64,000 nucleotides of DNA from Argyresthia goedartella (GCA_949825045.1 OX463816.1:15495579-15559578); one strand, 5' to 3'; shown: positions 1-11,790, counted from the first letter of the stretch. Numbers and translations are program-made. Notes: generated by a model from the letters alone, not told the origin.

Positions 1-109
1 TGAGTTGCTGTTACACTTTCCGGGCACTCCGCAGAATTTTGGTGAAAATAATTGTTGTGTTTTCAAGAAAAAAAAAAAGAACATACATTTATAAAGAAGC
101 AGAGAGAGA

Positions 110-350
110 GCAGGGCTCCGTGGCTGGTGGGTTTAATGTATGCTTCTCACACAGGAGGTACAGTTCCAATCCAGGTGCTGACCATTTACCAATGAGATAA
201 GTACATTATGCGGAAGTTCTCACTTTAATGGAAATACCGAGAGGATACCTTCATTACTCCATAGCTATGACGATGGGCGATGACGATGTCACGCAAAATG
301 CTGAATAACTGGCTGAAAGTGGGCACAATTTGAGCCTCTGATATCCCGTA
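110..350 (+). repeat. tRNA-derived SINE, copy 1
   Basis: The head reads GGGCTCCGTGGCTGGTGGG followed by CTTCTCACACAGGAGG and a B-box-like GTTCCAATCC. The body shares CTCCATAGCT, GTCACGCAAAATG and GGGCACAATTT with the copy at 47139, and the head is also shared with the minus-strand copy at 44625-44910. RNA polymerase III SINEs of this build carry no protein. The A box is damaged here (GGCTGGTGG instead of GGTCTAATGG), so this copy is old. Confidence 0.6.
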
Positions 351-2825
351 TGGAAGAGAACTTAATTTACGAGTTCTCTTAAAATAGAACAGAACTTCGT
401 ATAAAACAGGCATATACTTTGAGTTTGATTGCGAAGCTTTAATCACACACAGTAATTATGTAGTTGGGTATTATTTTCAGCAGTAAATTTTCTATTCGCG
501 ATCAAAATTCTCCCATTCACCGCTCCAATCGCGACATGTTCATTATTCGCACTTTATTTCCCTGAAGAAACCTGGCAACTATAAAAATACATCACTCTGC
601 AAGTTCCTGTCCCAAGCCTTCGTTCCACAAGAAACTATGCCTGAAAACTTTCGGGGTGTAGTTTTCTCCCGGTTCACGTGAGGCCATGATGTATACGCGT
701 ATGTCGTTTTATTGGAAATTATGTCATAATATTGACGTTAAAGGTGATTCACTTTAGTGTTGAAATAAAAATGCTTTCATTATAATAAGCTATTCTCGTC
801 CCCGTTATCGTAAAAGTATAACATCCTTTCGCGTTCCTCAAACAAAGTTCGAGTAACTACGTCACGATATAGCTTCTTGGAAATATTTACCCTCCTTCTT
901 CATTATGATTCAGTTCATGTAAAGTAAAGTTTTCCTGATAATACCTGATAATTATTATAATACACTCAAAGGCTGGATAAGATTATATTAAACCTGAACC
1001 TCATATTGCTAGGCAAGTTTTAAAGGAATTCCAAAATTAGAAAACATTATTCACTTCACTAAAGATATGCAATTAACAAAGCTGTATTATACTTTTTATA
1101 AACTATATAGGTATACGTATATCACAAGTATATCACAAGTAAAAAAATTATGAATTTGAATAAAAAATATGAATTTGATGATACTAACGGTACCTATGAA
1201 TAGTTGGCTTGCTTGGAATCCTTGTAGTCATGTTGAGTAGCTGTCGTAGATATATCGTAGAATTTGATGATTTCATGAAAAAGCCAACTATGGATTGATC
1301 ATTTCATGAAATGAAAAACCATTTCATGATATAGTTAATTATTTTATGAAATTATCAGAATGGATTAAATTTCACTTAAACATGTCTTTTTAAAAGCAAG
1401 CAATTTGTATTCAGTACTACGTGGTGTTTTTTGTATTATACATGTCGACCTAATGCGAAGACTATTCGGCGGCTTCGCTGAGCTCGCCCCCTCTTCTACT
1501 ATATGATTACGATATAGCCACCAAGGTTCAGTAAATTTAATAGAATAGTCAACCTAAAGACAGTACAAACTCTACAATTCTAGATGGTTGTACACATAGA
1601 CGGAGAGTTGTACAAGTGAGAATATTGACAGATCGGAGACCCGGCAAATGAAATTCAAATAATAATGAACTTGAGTCCACAAAAAAATAGATGTTAAAAT
1701 AGCGAGTGCTATTAACATTGGAAAGACAAATAATTTACAGATATTAAGGCTCTTTCCTCCCTTTAGCCGAGTTCAGACCATTTAAAAAAACCTTTCATCA
1801 CATTGGTCGCCGTAAATTTTAGGTACCCGCCGCGTTATGCTACAAGGCTATATTATACGCTAGAAATTACCCCGGGTCCTGAGGTCACGTTATAAAAGGC
1901 GAGCTCAATTTGTAAGGAGAAGTACTGAAAACGACGGTTAATTCTAAGTTAGCATCGAATTATCGTTTGCATAATCGGGAGACAACAGCTGCAGCTCCGT
2001 TTTTTGAGAGCATTTTTATAAAAAGCTTGCATGCTCGGAAAATCGTTTACTGTTTAGTAAAACGATATAATTTTTTATATTTAGAGATAGAGATTGAAAA
2101 ATTCATCAGTATTGAGCTCCCATATTATAGGTTAATAATCGCTCTCATCTCTGTGATCGTCTCAGCTATATCACAATGACGGCTTCGCGGTATGTAATCT
2201 GTCATTTTCACGCGATTGAGATATCTCTCAGAGCTGAGAGTGGTTTATTATTACGGCCCATGATGTCGCAAGCGAAAACAATATTCATCGTCATTTTTTT
2301 CCTACACAGTGTGGCAGAAGCACTTGTGTGGATAGCCTAGCGTTCATGTTTAGCGAGTAGTAGGTAATTCATCTTTTTATGACTAAATAAAACACATCCT
2401 GGCCAAACGTCAAAAAAGCAATGCCGCTGTCCTTCAAACCGACTACAACAAGGTGTAATGGCGAGCAGCACTCTGCTGTCGTAATGAGCCACTATGAACA
2501 AAATGAAAACGAGTGGCTTATCTCCATCCTCAGACCCGTGTGACCTCTAAGAACACTGCTGAGAAGGTGGAGAATATGTAGGCAGCAGCGGAGCAAAAAT
2601 AGGAAGCTTTTTTACATAGCAAAAAGGTGCTTACAAAGTAATTGGTGCATTTTAGGCGCTGTAGTTTCAGAGATAAAGGGGGGGATGGCCATTTTTTGCA
2701 CATTTTTGATCATAACTTCTGTAGTTATCAAAATAAAAATAAAATATATATATTTAAAAAGTTTATAAAAGTTCCTTTCAACGATATGACTTATTATTAT
2801 ATCCTTTATTGCATAAAACAACAGT
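351..2825. other. AT-rich stretch, no gene seen
   Basis: No long reading frame or recognisable domain on either strand. It contains short internal duplications around 1108-1180, a cluster of TTCATGA motifs with an inverted ATAGTTGGCTT / AAGCCAACTAT pair at about 1198-1345, and a TATA-like box at 1891-1898 with no convincing gene behind it. Confidence 0.5.
1891..1898 (+). promoter_or_regulatory. candidate TATA box
   Basis: TATAAAAG lies in a locally GC-richer patch (GTTATAAAAGGCGAGCTC). The next frame downstream (1967-2179, 70 codons) has no ATG start and no known motif, so this may be a chance match or a promoter relic of an element. Confidence 0.15.
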
Positions 2826-3155
2826 CAAATCAAATCAAATCAAATCAAATTTATTTATTCTTGCTGAAAAATTACATAGGTAGGTACAATAAGTAGGTAT
2901 AGCATTTAATTATTACACTGCTGATATTTGTTTTGCGTATCTCAGGGAAGCTCTGTCCCCTACACTAAGTAAAACTTGTATAGTAGGGTTACAGCGTCTC
3001 TCTTTGGCTGTGTTTTATGCTCTTATTTAAAATTATTTTATTTAGGTGGTACATTTTAAGATTTTATTTAAAAAAAGTATGAATTAAATTTACACATTAA
3101 TTAATTAAATTTGTAGGTACATAATATAAATTGATTAATTATAGCTTGGATCTTA

Positions 3156-3206
3156 GATGCCATGGGTGTGAGAGTGTGTGTGAGAGTGTGTGTGTGCGTG
3201 TGTTGT
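3156..3206. repeat. GT-rich microsatellite
   Basis: Interrupted (GT)n / GTGTGAGA tract inside the 3' UTR of non-LTR element 1. Confidence 0.7.
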
Positions 3207-3233
3207 GAAGTGTAAGATAAAATAATTAGCCAA

Positions 3234-6165
3234 TTAGGTAGGTATAGCAAATAATTTCTCTGTTTCCTCAAAATTAAGTTGCAACAAGTACCGTGTGATT
3301 GTTCTGGTGCATTCGTGCCGATTCAGTGCTAATATGCTGATATATTTACTGACTCTGTTGTATATAAAAGGCCCCATTTTAGATATATGTTTTGCACCAA
3401 GGCATGTTGTAGATGGTGGAACTTTGAAAATAATGTTTTTCCTCCTTTTTTGTGTGATTTTCTCCATACTAGCCGTTGAGATAGTTGTGTGTTGTTTGAG
3501 TAGAATTGATTGAATGTAGAGTTGTCGCACTGTCAGCACCTAACACTCTTTGTACAGGTTCTCAGTGGGAAACATTCTGGGTTTAAAGAACATAACTTTA
3601 AGTAGTGCCCGTTGAGCTCCTTCCAGTCGCAATAGAAGCGTTATCGGGGCAGCTCCCCACGCAGAGATGCAGTATGTCAGTATTGATTGCGCCAGGGCTC
3701 TGTACACCATGAGAAGAGTGTCTGAGCTGACAATGTGTCTCAGTCTTTTAAATGCATAAATTAATTTTCGGGTTCTTGTTGTTAAGTTCTTGATGTGATC
3801 TATCCACGACAGGTGTTTATCCAAAGTTACTCCTAGGTATTTGATTGAGTCTGTAGAACTTAAGGACGCACAGGGACAACTGGGAGATCTATTACATGAC
3901 TCATCGTGCATTTTTAAAATTATCGGTCTGTTCGGTTGGGTGCTTGATCTAATAGAAAAAGTTATAAATTTAGTTTTTGACACATTAAGCGTTAGTAGAT
4001 TGGCATTCAGCCACTTTGTCACTGTGTCGAGTGCTCGATTGACTATGCGTTCGATACCGCTCCATCTGTTACTATTAAATAAGAGAACAGTATCATCGGC
4101 GTATGTTATGATGATTCCATTTTCCAACAAGGTCTTGCACAGATCATTTATGTAGAGGAGAAAGAGCGTAGGGCCTAGTATACTACCTTGGGGTACACCA
4201 AAGGTAATGTTACCTTCGGTTCCGGTATGCTGTCCTATTTTTACCTTTTGGGTTCTGTCTGTAAGGTAGCTTTCGAACCATTTTAAGGAAATGCACACCG
4301 CAGGCTTCAAGCTTTGCCAGTAGTATAGGGATGGAGACGGTGTCAAACGCTTTCGCCAGATCCAAAAAGACACCCAATGTTCTCTTTCTTGCGTCTAGGT
4401 TTGAGGTTATATATTCAGTGACGGCAGTGATAGCGTCCTCTGTTGACTTGCCTACTCTAAAGCCGTAATGATTTGTTGCAAGTAGTTTTGTACTCTCTAA
4501 GCATCTAAGAAGACGTCTATTCATAACCTTTTCCAGTATTTTAGAAAGAGCTGGGAGTAGCGATATAGGCCTGTAGTTTGCAGCAACACTTGCATCCCCC
4601 CTTTATGAATTGGGCAAATGATAGATTTTTTAAAAACATTTGGAAATACTCCATTGTCGAGGCTTCTTTGACACAAAAATGTAACAGGTTTTATTATATA
4701 TGGTAATGCTAGTTTTAGTAATTTACTTGATATCCCATCCCATCCCGGCGCAGAGTCTATTTTAAGTTATTTGATTACTGAACCTATTTCTGCTTCGTCG
4801 GTCAATAGGAGTGCGAACGATTTAAGTTGGGAGTTGAACAGATAGTATTTGGATGCAAGGTCTTCCTCTGTTATATTAGATGACTCCAATATTTTATTTG
4901 AAAGATTCGAGCCTACGTTGATAAAGTATTCGTTAATTTGTTTTAGTGTGTCCTCGATACTCGGCGATTTGATCAGTTCCTCGACAGGGTTCTGTTTAAC
5001 TGGGAAGTTACAGATTCTTTTGATGTTTTGCCAAGTCTTTTTGCTATCATTGGTTACCTTCCTGAGCTCTGATAGTTCGTGTTCTATTTTTAAACGTTTT
5101 TGTAAGTTGTTGCATGTGTTTCTGTATTTTAGGTATGATTTTTTATTTCTTCGTCATTTTTATGTTTATTTGTTTTTTGGTGTAATTTGTCTCTTCTTTG
5201 TGTACATTTTATAAGCCCAGGTGTGATCAAAGGTTTTAAATTATTTTTAGATATAGGGACTTTTTTAACTTGTGTGTTTTTATTTAAGAGGGCTATCAGT
5301 GTCTGTATAAATTGACTAGTGGCAATTTCAATATCGCTTTTGTCCAATGTCACTTCCCAGTCGGTTTTAGATAATTCTGTACAGACAGCATTGTAATCAA
5401 TTTTTGTACATGTTTTTCTTGAATTTGTTTTCTTTATGTGAGAAATAGGGATTTGACATATCACTGGTGAGTGATCTGTTATAGTTGCTGGGAGAACTAA
5501 GATTGTGGGTATGCCCTTTGTTTTTACCATGCAGTGGTCCAGACAATTTTCCTCTCGAGTGGGAAATGTGTGGCCAGGTAAAATACCATGTGAAGCAAGT
5601 AGCGTTAGGTAATCAGAGTGATTATTTGATTTTGTGTCAGTAATGTTGATATTCATGTCACCAAGCAATGTTATATTTGATATTGTCTTCAGGCTCTCCA
5701 ACAAGTCATCAAGCGAGTCGTTAAAGATATCTATTTTCTTAAAAACTGGAGGTCTATAGATCGTTATAAATGCGTTGTCGTAACCTATTCTGATAACAAG
5801 ACAATTTGCTTCTTTTATCGGTGGTTCATAAATAGTGACGTTGTGTAATGTCTTTTTAACGTAAACAATAATACCATCATTTTGATTTATATATATTTTA
5901 GTGTTTGAGAAGATGGTATAATGTCCGCTTGTAGCCAGCATTCCGTGAGTATTATTATGTCAAATTCTATATCGGTACGCTGCAGTAGTACTTGAAAGTT
6001 TTCGAAATTATTGTTGCTGCTTCTTATATTTATTGCTATAGCGGCTATATTTTTGTCCTTGTTGTATTCTAGATAAGATTTGCACTCCTCGGGTTCACTT
6101 ATACGATATGATTTTGCGACACTGACATTGTCAATGTCCGTAATTATCTCATTTAGTCGACTCAT
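3234..6165 (-). pseudogene. ORF2 of non-LTR element 1: endonuclease plus reverse transcriptase
   Basis: ORF2 nicks target DNA and reverse transcribes the element RNA there. The start at 6165 leads into an endonuclease N-terminus with NIRS and IIILTECWL. After a frameshift near 5935 the domain continues with GDMNIN, LDHCMV and TDHSPV, matching the conserved Asn, Asp and His blocks of AP-endonuclease-type domains. A linker continues in another frame at about 4780-5190. The RT begins near 4524 (HYGFR, FLDLAKAFDTV), shifts frame near 4250-4300, then shows GVPQGSILGP and the catalytic YADD at about 4090-4115. The C-terminal thumb runs to about 3234, after a further break at 3540. At least four frameshifts make it non-functional, but almost every block survives, so decay is moderate. 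Confidence 0.8.
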
Positions 6166-6493
6166 TATAGGTGGATACTATGAGTGTCACAAAGTGACTT
6201 ACTACTAATATGTGCACAAGTGACCCTAAGAAATGCAAATCTCTATCATGTGACTTTTTATCTAGGAGGGGATGAATTGTGAAGTGGTGTGTGTGTAATA
6301 GGGATTTGTATTTGTATGTGTGTATTGTATAGTTATATACGTGAGTTTGTATATATACACTAAAGTTTGGCACAATTCGGCTTGTATATGCAGTATTTTC
6401 ATGCAATATAATTAATATATGACGGACTAAGGGTTCTAGACAAGTAATTATCATGCAAAAATCTGTTATTAAAAATAAAAATAAAAAAGATAG

Positions 6494-7807
6494 TCAAGCA
6501 TTACTAGATGTTGGAACCGTTATTATCCGTAGATGTTCTTCGTTTTTTACTGCAATCGCTGGGTGAACATCTTCTTTCTTGATGAAGACCTTTCCACTAG
6601 ATGTCCAGCAGTACTTCCATTTCTCTGTCTTGACCAATTGTCGGCAATGATAGTGGAGGCTTTTCCCTTTCTTTGTCAGAGCATCATTCATGTAAATAAA
6701 CTTTTTTTCTCCACTTTTCGTATTTAGTTCATTGTTTAAATATTTTTGATTGTATTTTCTTAGAGCATTAGTCAATAGCTGTTTTCTTTCAGTCGATACA
6801 AAATCAACAACTAGGAGTCTGGATGGCTTTCCCTTCTTCAATCTAAACGCTTTCTTTACATCCCGCTTCTCGAAGTGAAGGTTCAGGTGTAGATGTATTT
6901 TATGAAGAAGTTCCATTGGCGTTAGTTGATCGTCCGCAGGTAGATTACTGATTTCAAGGGAGGATTCATATAATCTTCTTTTTACATCCTCTAATTCTGA
7001 CTCTAGCAAACCGATGCTATGAGTGGCTTTATATTCAGTTTTTAGGGTTCCGTACCCGAAGGGTTCCAAACGGGACCCTATTACTAAGACTCCGCTGTCC
7101 GTCCGTCCGTCCGTCCGTCCGTCTGTCACCAGGCTGTATCTCAAGAACCTAGCTAGCTAGAGAGTTGAAATTTTCACAGATTATGTATTTATGTTGCCGC
7201 TATAACAACAAATACTAAAAAACAGGATAAAAGAAATATTGAAGGGGGCTCCCATACAACAATTCTTTCAATACCACATACAAACTTATGGATGCACCTG
7301 GTTACGTACATGGAGTGTGAAAGTAACCGCACCAATAACTTTATAAACAATATTTTGCAGTGTAAAATCCAAACTATTCACTCCGCACCATCGCTTCCAT
7401 TGAACGGTGGTACGGAACCCTTCGTGCGCGATTTAGACTCGCACTTGACCGGTTTTGTTTTTTCTAGTTTATCAACACGCAGTTTTAGCTCGTCTTGTTG
7501 TTTTACTATGTCGCTCATAGCTTTCTTTATTTCGGCGTTGGATTGGATAATGTTATCGTTTTGTTTTTTTTAGCTCAGTTATGCCATCACTGATTTTTGA
7601 GAGCACCGAGGACTGTTCTGTTTTAAGTTGGGTAAACATCTGTGTAATTGTTCTTACCAGCGTCTCATTCGAATCATCGGTATGTTTTCTCTTTCTTACA
7701 TTAATATTGTAAGTCTCTTGATCGTCGAAAGTAGGTGTTTGTAATTCCGTGTTTGATTCAGAGTCTCCTAGTAGATTAGTATTAGAGCTCGTCGATATCC
7801 TTTGCAC
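6494..7807 (-). pseudogene. ORF1 of non-LTR element 1, FP-domain type, split by a repeat
   Basis: ORF1 proteins of non-LTR elements bind the element RNA. The start at 7807 gives a Ser/Asn-rich N-terminus and a coiled-coil stretch. The frame slips in an A-run near 7560, and the coil continues to about 7455 ending in DKLEKT. The reading is then interrupted by the dispersed repeat at 7046-7455 and resumes with SIGLLESELEDVKRR. The C-terminal part (about 6500-6720) has FIYMNDALTKKGKSL and KYCWTSSGKVFIKKED, the pattern of the FP (baculovirus FP-like) domain found in some insect non-LTR ORF1 proteins. The domain call rests on pattern memory only. The insertion and the slip make this copy non-functional. 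Confidence 0.65.
7046..7455. repeat. GGGTTCCGT dispersed repeat, copy A (in ORF1)
   Basis: Starts with GGGTTCCGTACCC and ends with GGTACGGAACCCTTCGTGCG then CTCGCACTTGACCGGTTTT, so its ends are inverted over about 12 bp. Near the left end is a (CCGT)n microsatellite. It is nearly co-linear with copy B at 39281-39672. It sits inside the coding DNA of ORF1, which shows that it is mobile or was carried by something mobile. It has no coding capacity. Confidence 0.75.
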
Positions 7808-7878
7808 TCTTGGTGGGGAATGTTTTACACTCGCTATTCTATTCGTAGTCGATGTGTGAGACGTAGCACTGTTTCGTA

Positions 7879-7954
7879 GCGCGTAGTCGATAGTGTATCC
7901 GTTACGCAGCGTATTAGCGCGTAGTCGATCGTGTATCCGTTACGCAGCGTAGCA
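7879..7954 (-). repeat. 38-bp tandem repeat in the 5' leader of non-LTR 1
   Basis: Two adjacent units share GCGCGTAGTCGAT and GTGTATCCGTTACGCAGCGT, at 7879-7916 and 7917-7954, with one or two differences in the shared part. Tandem units upstream of ORF1 can act as internal promoter modules in non-LTR elements; a promoter role here is only inferred. Confidence 0.65.
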
Positions 7955-8014
7955 CTCGTAGCAGTGCGTAGTGGTACTGATCGGTATTTTCGAGGCCGGT
8001 AGTCGCTCTCTGTT

Positions 8015-8290
8015 TAGCGCAGTGGTTTAGGACGTCGGCCCGCACATGGATAACAGAAATGGTCACTGGTTCAAATCACCGCAGCGCCGGCAAGTTATAA
8101 GTAGTTGTTTTACTCACAATTCAAACTGTTCGAAGGTCTTCTGGGCGGAGTTGTGGATGCAGTCAGTTGACTGTCAGCAGACTATCCCTTTCGGTGGGTG
8201 GAGCCTTTCCGTAAGAACACCGAAGGAGGAACAAGGAATTGAGATTGTGGCAATCAGCCAATGGTGAATTAATTGTATAGAATTAATCAA
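8015..8290 (+). repeat. tRNA-derived SINE, second family
   Basis: The head GCGCAGTGGTTTAGGACGTC followed 40 bases later by GGTTCAAATCACC resembles pol III A and B boxes. The body (CTTTCGGTGGGTGGAGCC) has no counterpart elsewhere in the window. It lies directly upstream of the 5' leader of non-LTR element 1 and ends in an AT-rich tail. Confidence 0.5.
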
Positions 8291-8349
8291 AGATTCGTAC
8301 AAAGATTCACAATTTACACGTTCGCACTAGTGAACAGCCGAGGAGAGGG

Positions 8350-8835
8350 GTACATTAAAAAAAACAATTAACACAGCAAGAAATAAGATGTACAAAGGCG
8401 GGCTTATTCCTAAAAGAAATCTCTTCCAGCCAACCCAGTAATTATGTGCAGTGAAACAATGAGGGTTCAGCTAATAACAAAATATTTATGCAAACAAGAA
8501 AATAGCAACTAAATTTTAAAATAGTATACATTAGGTACACATAAACACAAATATTACAAAAATACTTTATAACATACATATCATTATGAAGATAATTATA
8601 CCACATAAATACTTAATACTTATATAAATAAAACCTACGATAATTGAGATAGGTAGTATTCTTTCAGTCTTGATCCGAATGAGCTAGACGATAAACTATC
8701 ACGGATAGAGTCTGGCAGGAGGTTCCACATCGGCGCAGCACGGACTGTGTAAGAATTCATCAGGAAACTGGTATTGGCAATCGGACAGGCTAGTTCCCTT
8801 GATGCGACACAGGCACGATGAGGTCTTGAGTCTTA
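8350..8835 (-). mobile_element. 5'-truncated non-LTR fragment, RT C-terminus and 3' UTR
   Basis: The minus strand at about 8640-8835 reads through a conserved non-LTR RT tail: PHRACVASRELACP, then NSYTVRAAPMWNLLPDSIR and RLKEYYLSQLS followed by a stop. The pattern of aromatic-x-VRAxxxWNxLPxxIR and a final YYLS is typical of Jockey/R1/I-type elements. The roughly 290 bases beyond the stop are AT-rich 3' UTR. The 5' truncation is the usual outcome of incomplete target-primed reverse transcription. It is a different family from element 1. Confidence 0.6.
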
Positions 8836-8934
8836 TTTCATATTAGACTTGAATTATGTTGCGGTTATCAGGACAAGTATTTTTTGCAGTAGATTACAAG
8901 CCTGCTCTTATAGTTCCTGAGAAAAGTGCCAGCG

Positions 8935-9015
8935 ACCGACGGACGGACGGACGGACACGCGTGTTCCTTTTTATAAGGGTTCCTTTTTTGCCTTTTGAGG
9001 TACGGGACCCTAAAA
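8935..9015. repeat. GGGTTCCGT repeat, short remnant
   Basis: Contains a (CGGA)n microsatellite, AAGGGTTCC and GGTACGGGACCC, the signature of the family at 7046 and 39281, in shortened form. Confidence 0.6.
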
Positions 9016-9674
9016 AGGGGTTATTTGAGAAAACAAGAATTATTAAAATTTTTGAAGTTCAATAGATGGAAAATCAGAGATTTCGCTCGTTTTCTGGATT
9101 GACTTTGTATCACTAGAGTACAGCTGGCTATTTGCAAAGGTTTTCAAGAGCTGTGAACATCTTAATTTAAAAGAAGACGAAAATTACCATAATTTTATGA
9201 CGATACCTTAATATTTTTGCCCTACATTGAACTGGTAGTTAGATAATATGGATAACGCTGTATGCAAAAAGGGTGATGAACATGCTGTGGAGATATGTAC
9301 TGAGGGTGATCCGTTTGAACTTTTTATCGAATTTGGAAAAGTTAGGGGTCTCAAAAGTTGCATATGCAAACTTTGTTCTCGTAAAAAATAATAATAAAAA
9401 TATTGAATACTACTTTTAGCCCTCTACCGGAGGTCAAAGTTTCAGTTTTTTGTTAATATTGGCCTTAAGTTCCATTTGATTAAGTACTAATTTCATAGGT
9501 CGAAAAGTGTCAAATTAATACTCGAATCATTGATAGTATTATTGTTTATCAGTACTTGTTATTTTCGGAGTCAATTTACACGTAGGTAGACTTAAAATAA
9601 ATATTCTCTAAGTGTCGAACTTCAGTACTATTGCAGCGCTCGGCTCGAAAGTTGTTTGATTGAAAATAAAAATA
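9016..9674. other. AT-rich gap with one 47-codon reading frame
   Basis: Holds a small frame at 9248-9391 starting with ATG and ending in KSCICKLCSRKK, with a CxxC pair. It matches nothing I know and could be a relic exon or chance. Otherwise nothing is seen. Confidence 0.3.
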
Positions 9675-11144
9675 ATGAGTTCGAATTCTGTTACTAGGCA
9701 CAGTGAAGTGGATTGTTTCATTCTTGGAGCACCATAAAAACTCAAAAATAGTGTATTACCAACATATTTACAAGTGCTAAGATACAAAGTGCATTTAAGT
9801 TATACCCTGTAAAGCAGCCGGCGATTTCCAAAGTATTCGCTATTGTGAGCAAAGATGTGAAGAAGATATGGGAATCTGCTTCGAACCGACAGTGAGTACC
9901 TTAAAAGTTATTCAGTTACTAACAAAAGAGTACAATGAGTACCTAAAGCTGAAAATATGGCCAGAAAAAAGAGAAATACAAAATGTGATGTTAGGGTGCA
10001 AACATTCAAAACAGGATCACATCTGGTTTGTTCGACATCGCCGCTTGCAAGTGTAAATTGTTAACCTCATGCTGCTACTCACAAACCAATAACGTACCCC
10101 CTAAAGAGCAAGATTTCCTGAATGATCAACGAACGGACCGAAAAATGATCATTGGTACGGTCGACTTAGTTGAAACGAGAAAACTTCAAAAAAGAGCAAG
10201 CCGTATACTTAAACGCCAACAAACACTGCAGACTGAAACATCAATTGCAGTGCAGCCAGAACCCCCAACGAGAAGACAGCTGATTAAAACGATACCACCA
10301 CCAGTATCCGAGGAAACACCTATGAGCAATGAGCCTTCAACATCGGGACTTTCAAGATGTAAGAATAACAAAATTCCAATTCCAGTTCTTGCAACAATGT
10401 GTGATCGGTATGGCATCTCTGACCGATTAGCAGCCGCTGTCGCCACGGCCGTCCTCCAGGACTTTGGGCTCGTCACGAGTAAAGATAAAAGCCTCGTTAT
10501 TGATAAGAATGAAGTTCGCCGAGCAAGAGAAACAGTCCGGCATGACATGCAAGAAAAGACATTGTGTCACAATGTCGAAGGTCACTTTGACGGAAGAAAT
10601 TATAAGACACTGGAAAAAAAAATAACAGGTATCACAGAATTTTTCTGTGATAGAACATATCTCGCTTATATGCGAACCCGGTTCACTGTACTTGGGACAC
10701 ATCACACCGAAATCCGGAACTGGAAAAGCCATAGCTGATTCCATAATGGACTTTTGCGTAAGCACTGATTTAAAGTTGGATATAATAATACGCATTGGTT
10801 GTGATGGCACTGTCTCAAACACGGGATGGAAAGGTGGTGCTATACGGCACATCGAATTAAAACTTAACAGACCGTTGTAGTGGTTTGTGTGCCAAATTCA
10901 CGCAAACGAATTGCCATTAAGTCATTTATTCAACCGCCTGGATGGAAACACTACTGGACCACGAGAGTATAGTAGACCAATCGGTAAATCTCTAGAACAG
11001 TGTCAAAGCATGCCAGTTGTCGATTTTACGCCTGTTGTAGGAAACCTACAGCTACTCCAGGCAGATGTTATAAATTATTTGAGTACCGACCAAAAGTATT
11101 TATACTTCCAGTCGTCTTCTGGTGAATACAATCTAGTTAATTAA
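9675..11144 (+). pseudogene. decayed member of a transposase-like arthropod gene family
   Basis: Read across three frames, this stretch shows the block order of a large family annotated as uncharacterised in many arthropod genomes. The N-terminal region begins near 9675 (MSSNSVTRH) and carries several stops. LFDIAACKC follows at about 10025, then a Lys/Arg-rich linker with LQKRASRILKR, a helical block with CDRYGISDRLAAAVATAVL (about 10400), and after a frameshift near 10690 IIIRIGCDGTVSNTG and FVCQIHANELPLSHLF (10870-10930). The Asp in GCDGT followed by a CxxH motif recalls the RNase-H fold of hAT-like transposases; that link is inference. The copy stops at YLYF exactly where the 11105 duplication begins. 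Several stops and shifts make it dead. Confidence 0.5.
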
Positions 11145-11204
11145 AACAAAAAATGTAACGAAGATCCATGAAATTTTTGCTTGCCTTTGCTTGTCTATGT
11201 AAAA

Positions 11205-11790
11205 CCGACCAAGTGCGTTTCGGGCTTTGCACATTTAGGGTTCCGTACCAAATGTAGAATTTAAAAGACTAAAATTAGGGAAATTCAAAGAAAAAATCTG
11301 ATTTATCAATATATGTCAGTGATTGTTAGTAAAATATACGTAATAATAAAAATTATCTACCAAATTGCCATACCATGCAATATTTCAATGGGAAGTAAAT
11401 ATAATTTCGGTACAAAATTATGTAAAAAACGCTGACTTTAGTGGCTTCTCATTCCTTTATTTTCCATTTTTTTTTAAATAACTTAAAACAGTATTTCTTC
11501 TACTCAAAGCGAGCTATAAACAACAATACTTCACTCGACGGGGTAGATTATTTATTTATTTTCGTGTCTCCCTTTAGCTTAACAGGAGCTTCCCTCAAAA
11601 ACATTTAAAACATTTTTTGACAATTTGTATGGCTTTGGGTTAACAAGATGTATACCGTAAAAAAATTAAGACGCTTTTACCGTTTGGCTGTAAAACCTGT
11701 GTGACAGAAGACGGACGGGGCGGAGGGATGACCACGTGAGTGACAGCAATAGGGCTCCGTCTGGACCCTTCGGGTACGGGACCCAAAAAA
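11205..11790. repeat. GGGTTCCGT repeat, long variant, copy C
   Basis: Begins ACCGACCAAGTGCGTTTCGG then TTAGGGTTCCGTACC and ends AGGGCTCCGTCTGG then CTTCGGGTACGGGACCC. The ends match the 7046 family while the 500-base interior differs. The same unit occurs in the second duplication copy at 27594-28170. Confidence 0.65.

Larger units (their letters stand above)
2826..7990 (-). mobile_element. non-LTR retrotransposon 1 (CR1/Jockey-like), nearly full length
   Basis: Read on the minus strand, the element has a 5' leader with a 38-bp tandem repeat (7879-7954), ORF1 with a coiled coil and an FP-like domain, ORF2 with an apurinic-type endonuclease and a reverse transcriptase, a 3' UTR, and a terminal (TTTGA)n tail, seen on the plus strand as repeated CAAAT at 2826-2850. 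Such elements copy themselves by target-primed reverse transcription. Both ORFs carry frameshifts and ORF1 is split by a 0.4-kb repeat, so this copy is dead. The 5' limit is not sharp; I place it between the tandem repeat and the SINE at 8015. The family within CR1/Jockey is not settled. Confidence 0.8.

Noticed and set aside
1967..2179. 70-codon frame after the TATA-like box
   Set aside because: No ATG start, biased AT-rich content and no motif; insufficient for a gene.
7082..7144. CRISPR-like regular repeats (CCGTCCGTCCGTCC)
   Set aside because: Simple tetranucleotide microsatellite inside the dispersed repeat, with no spacers, in an animal genome.
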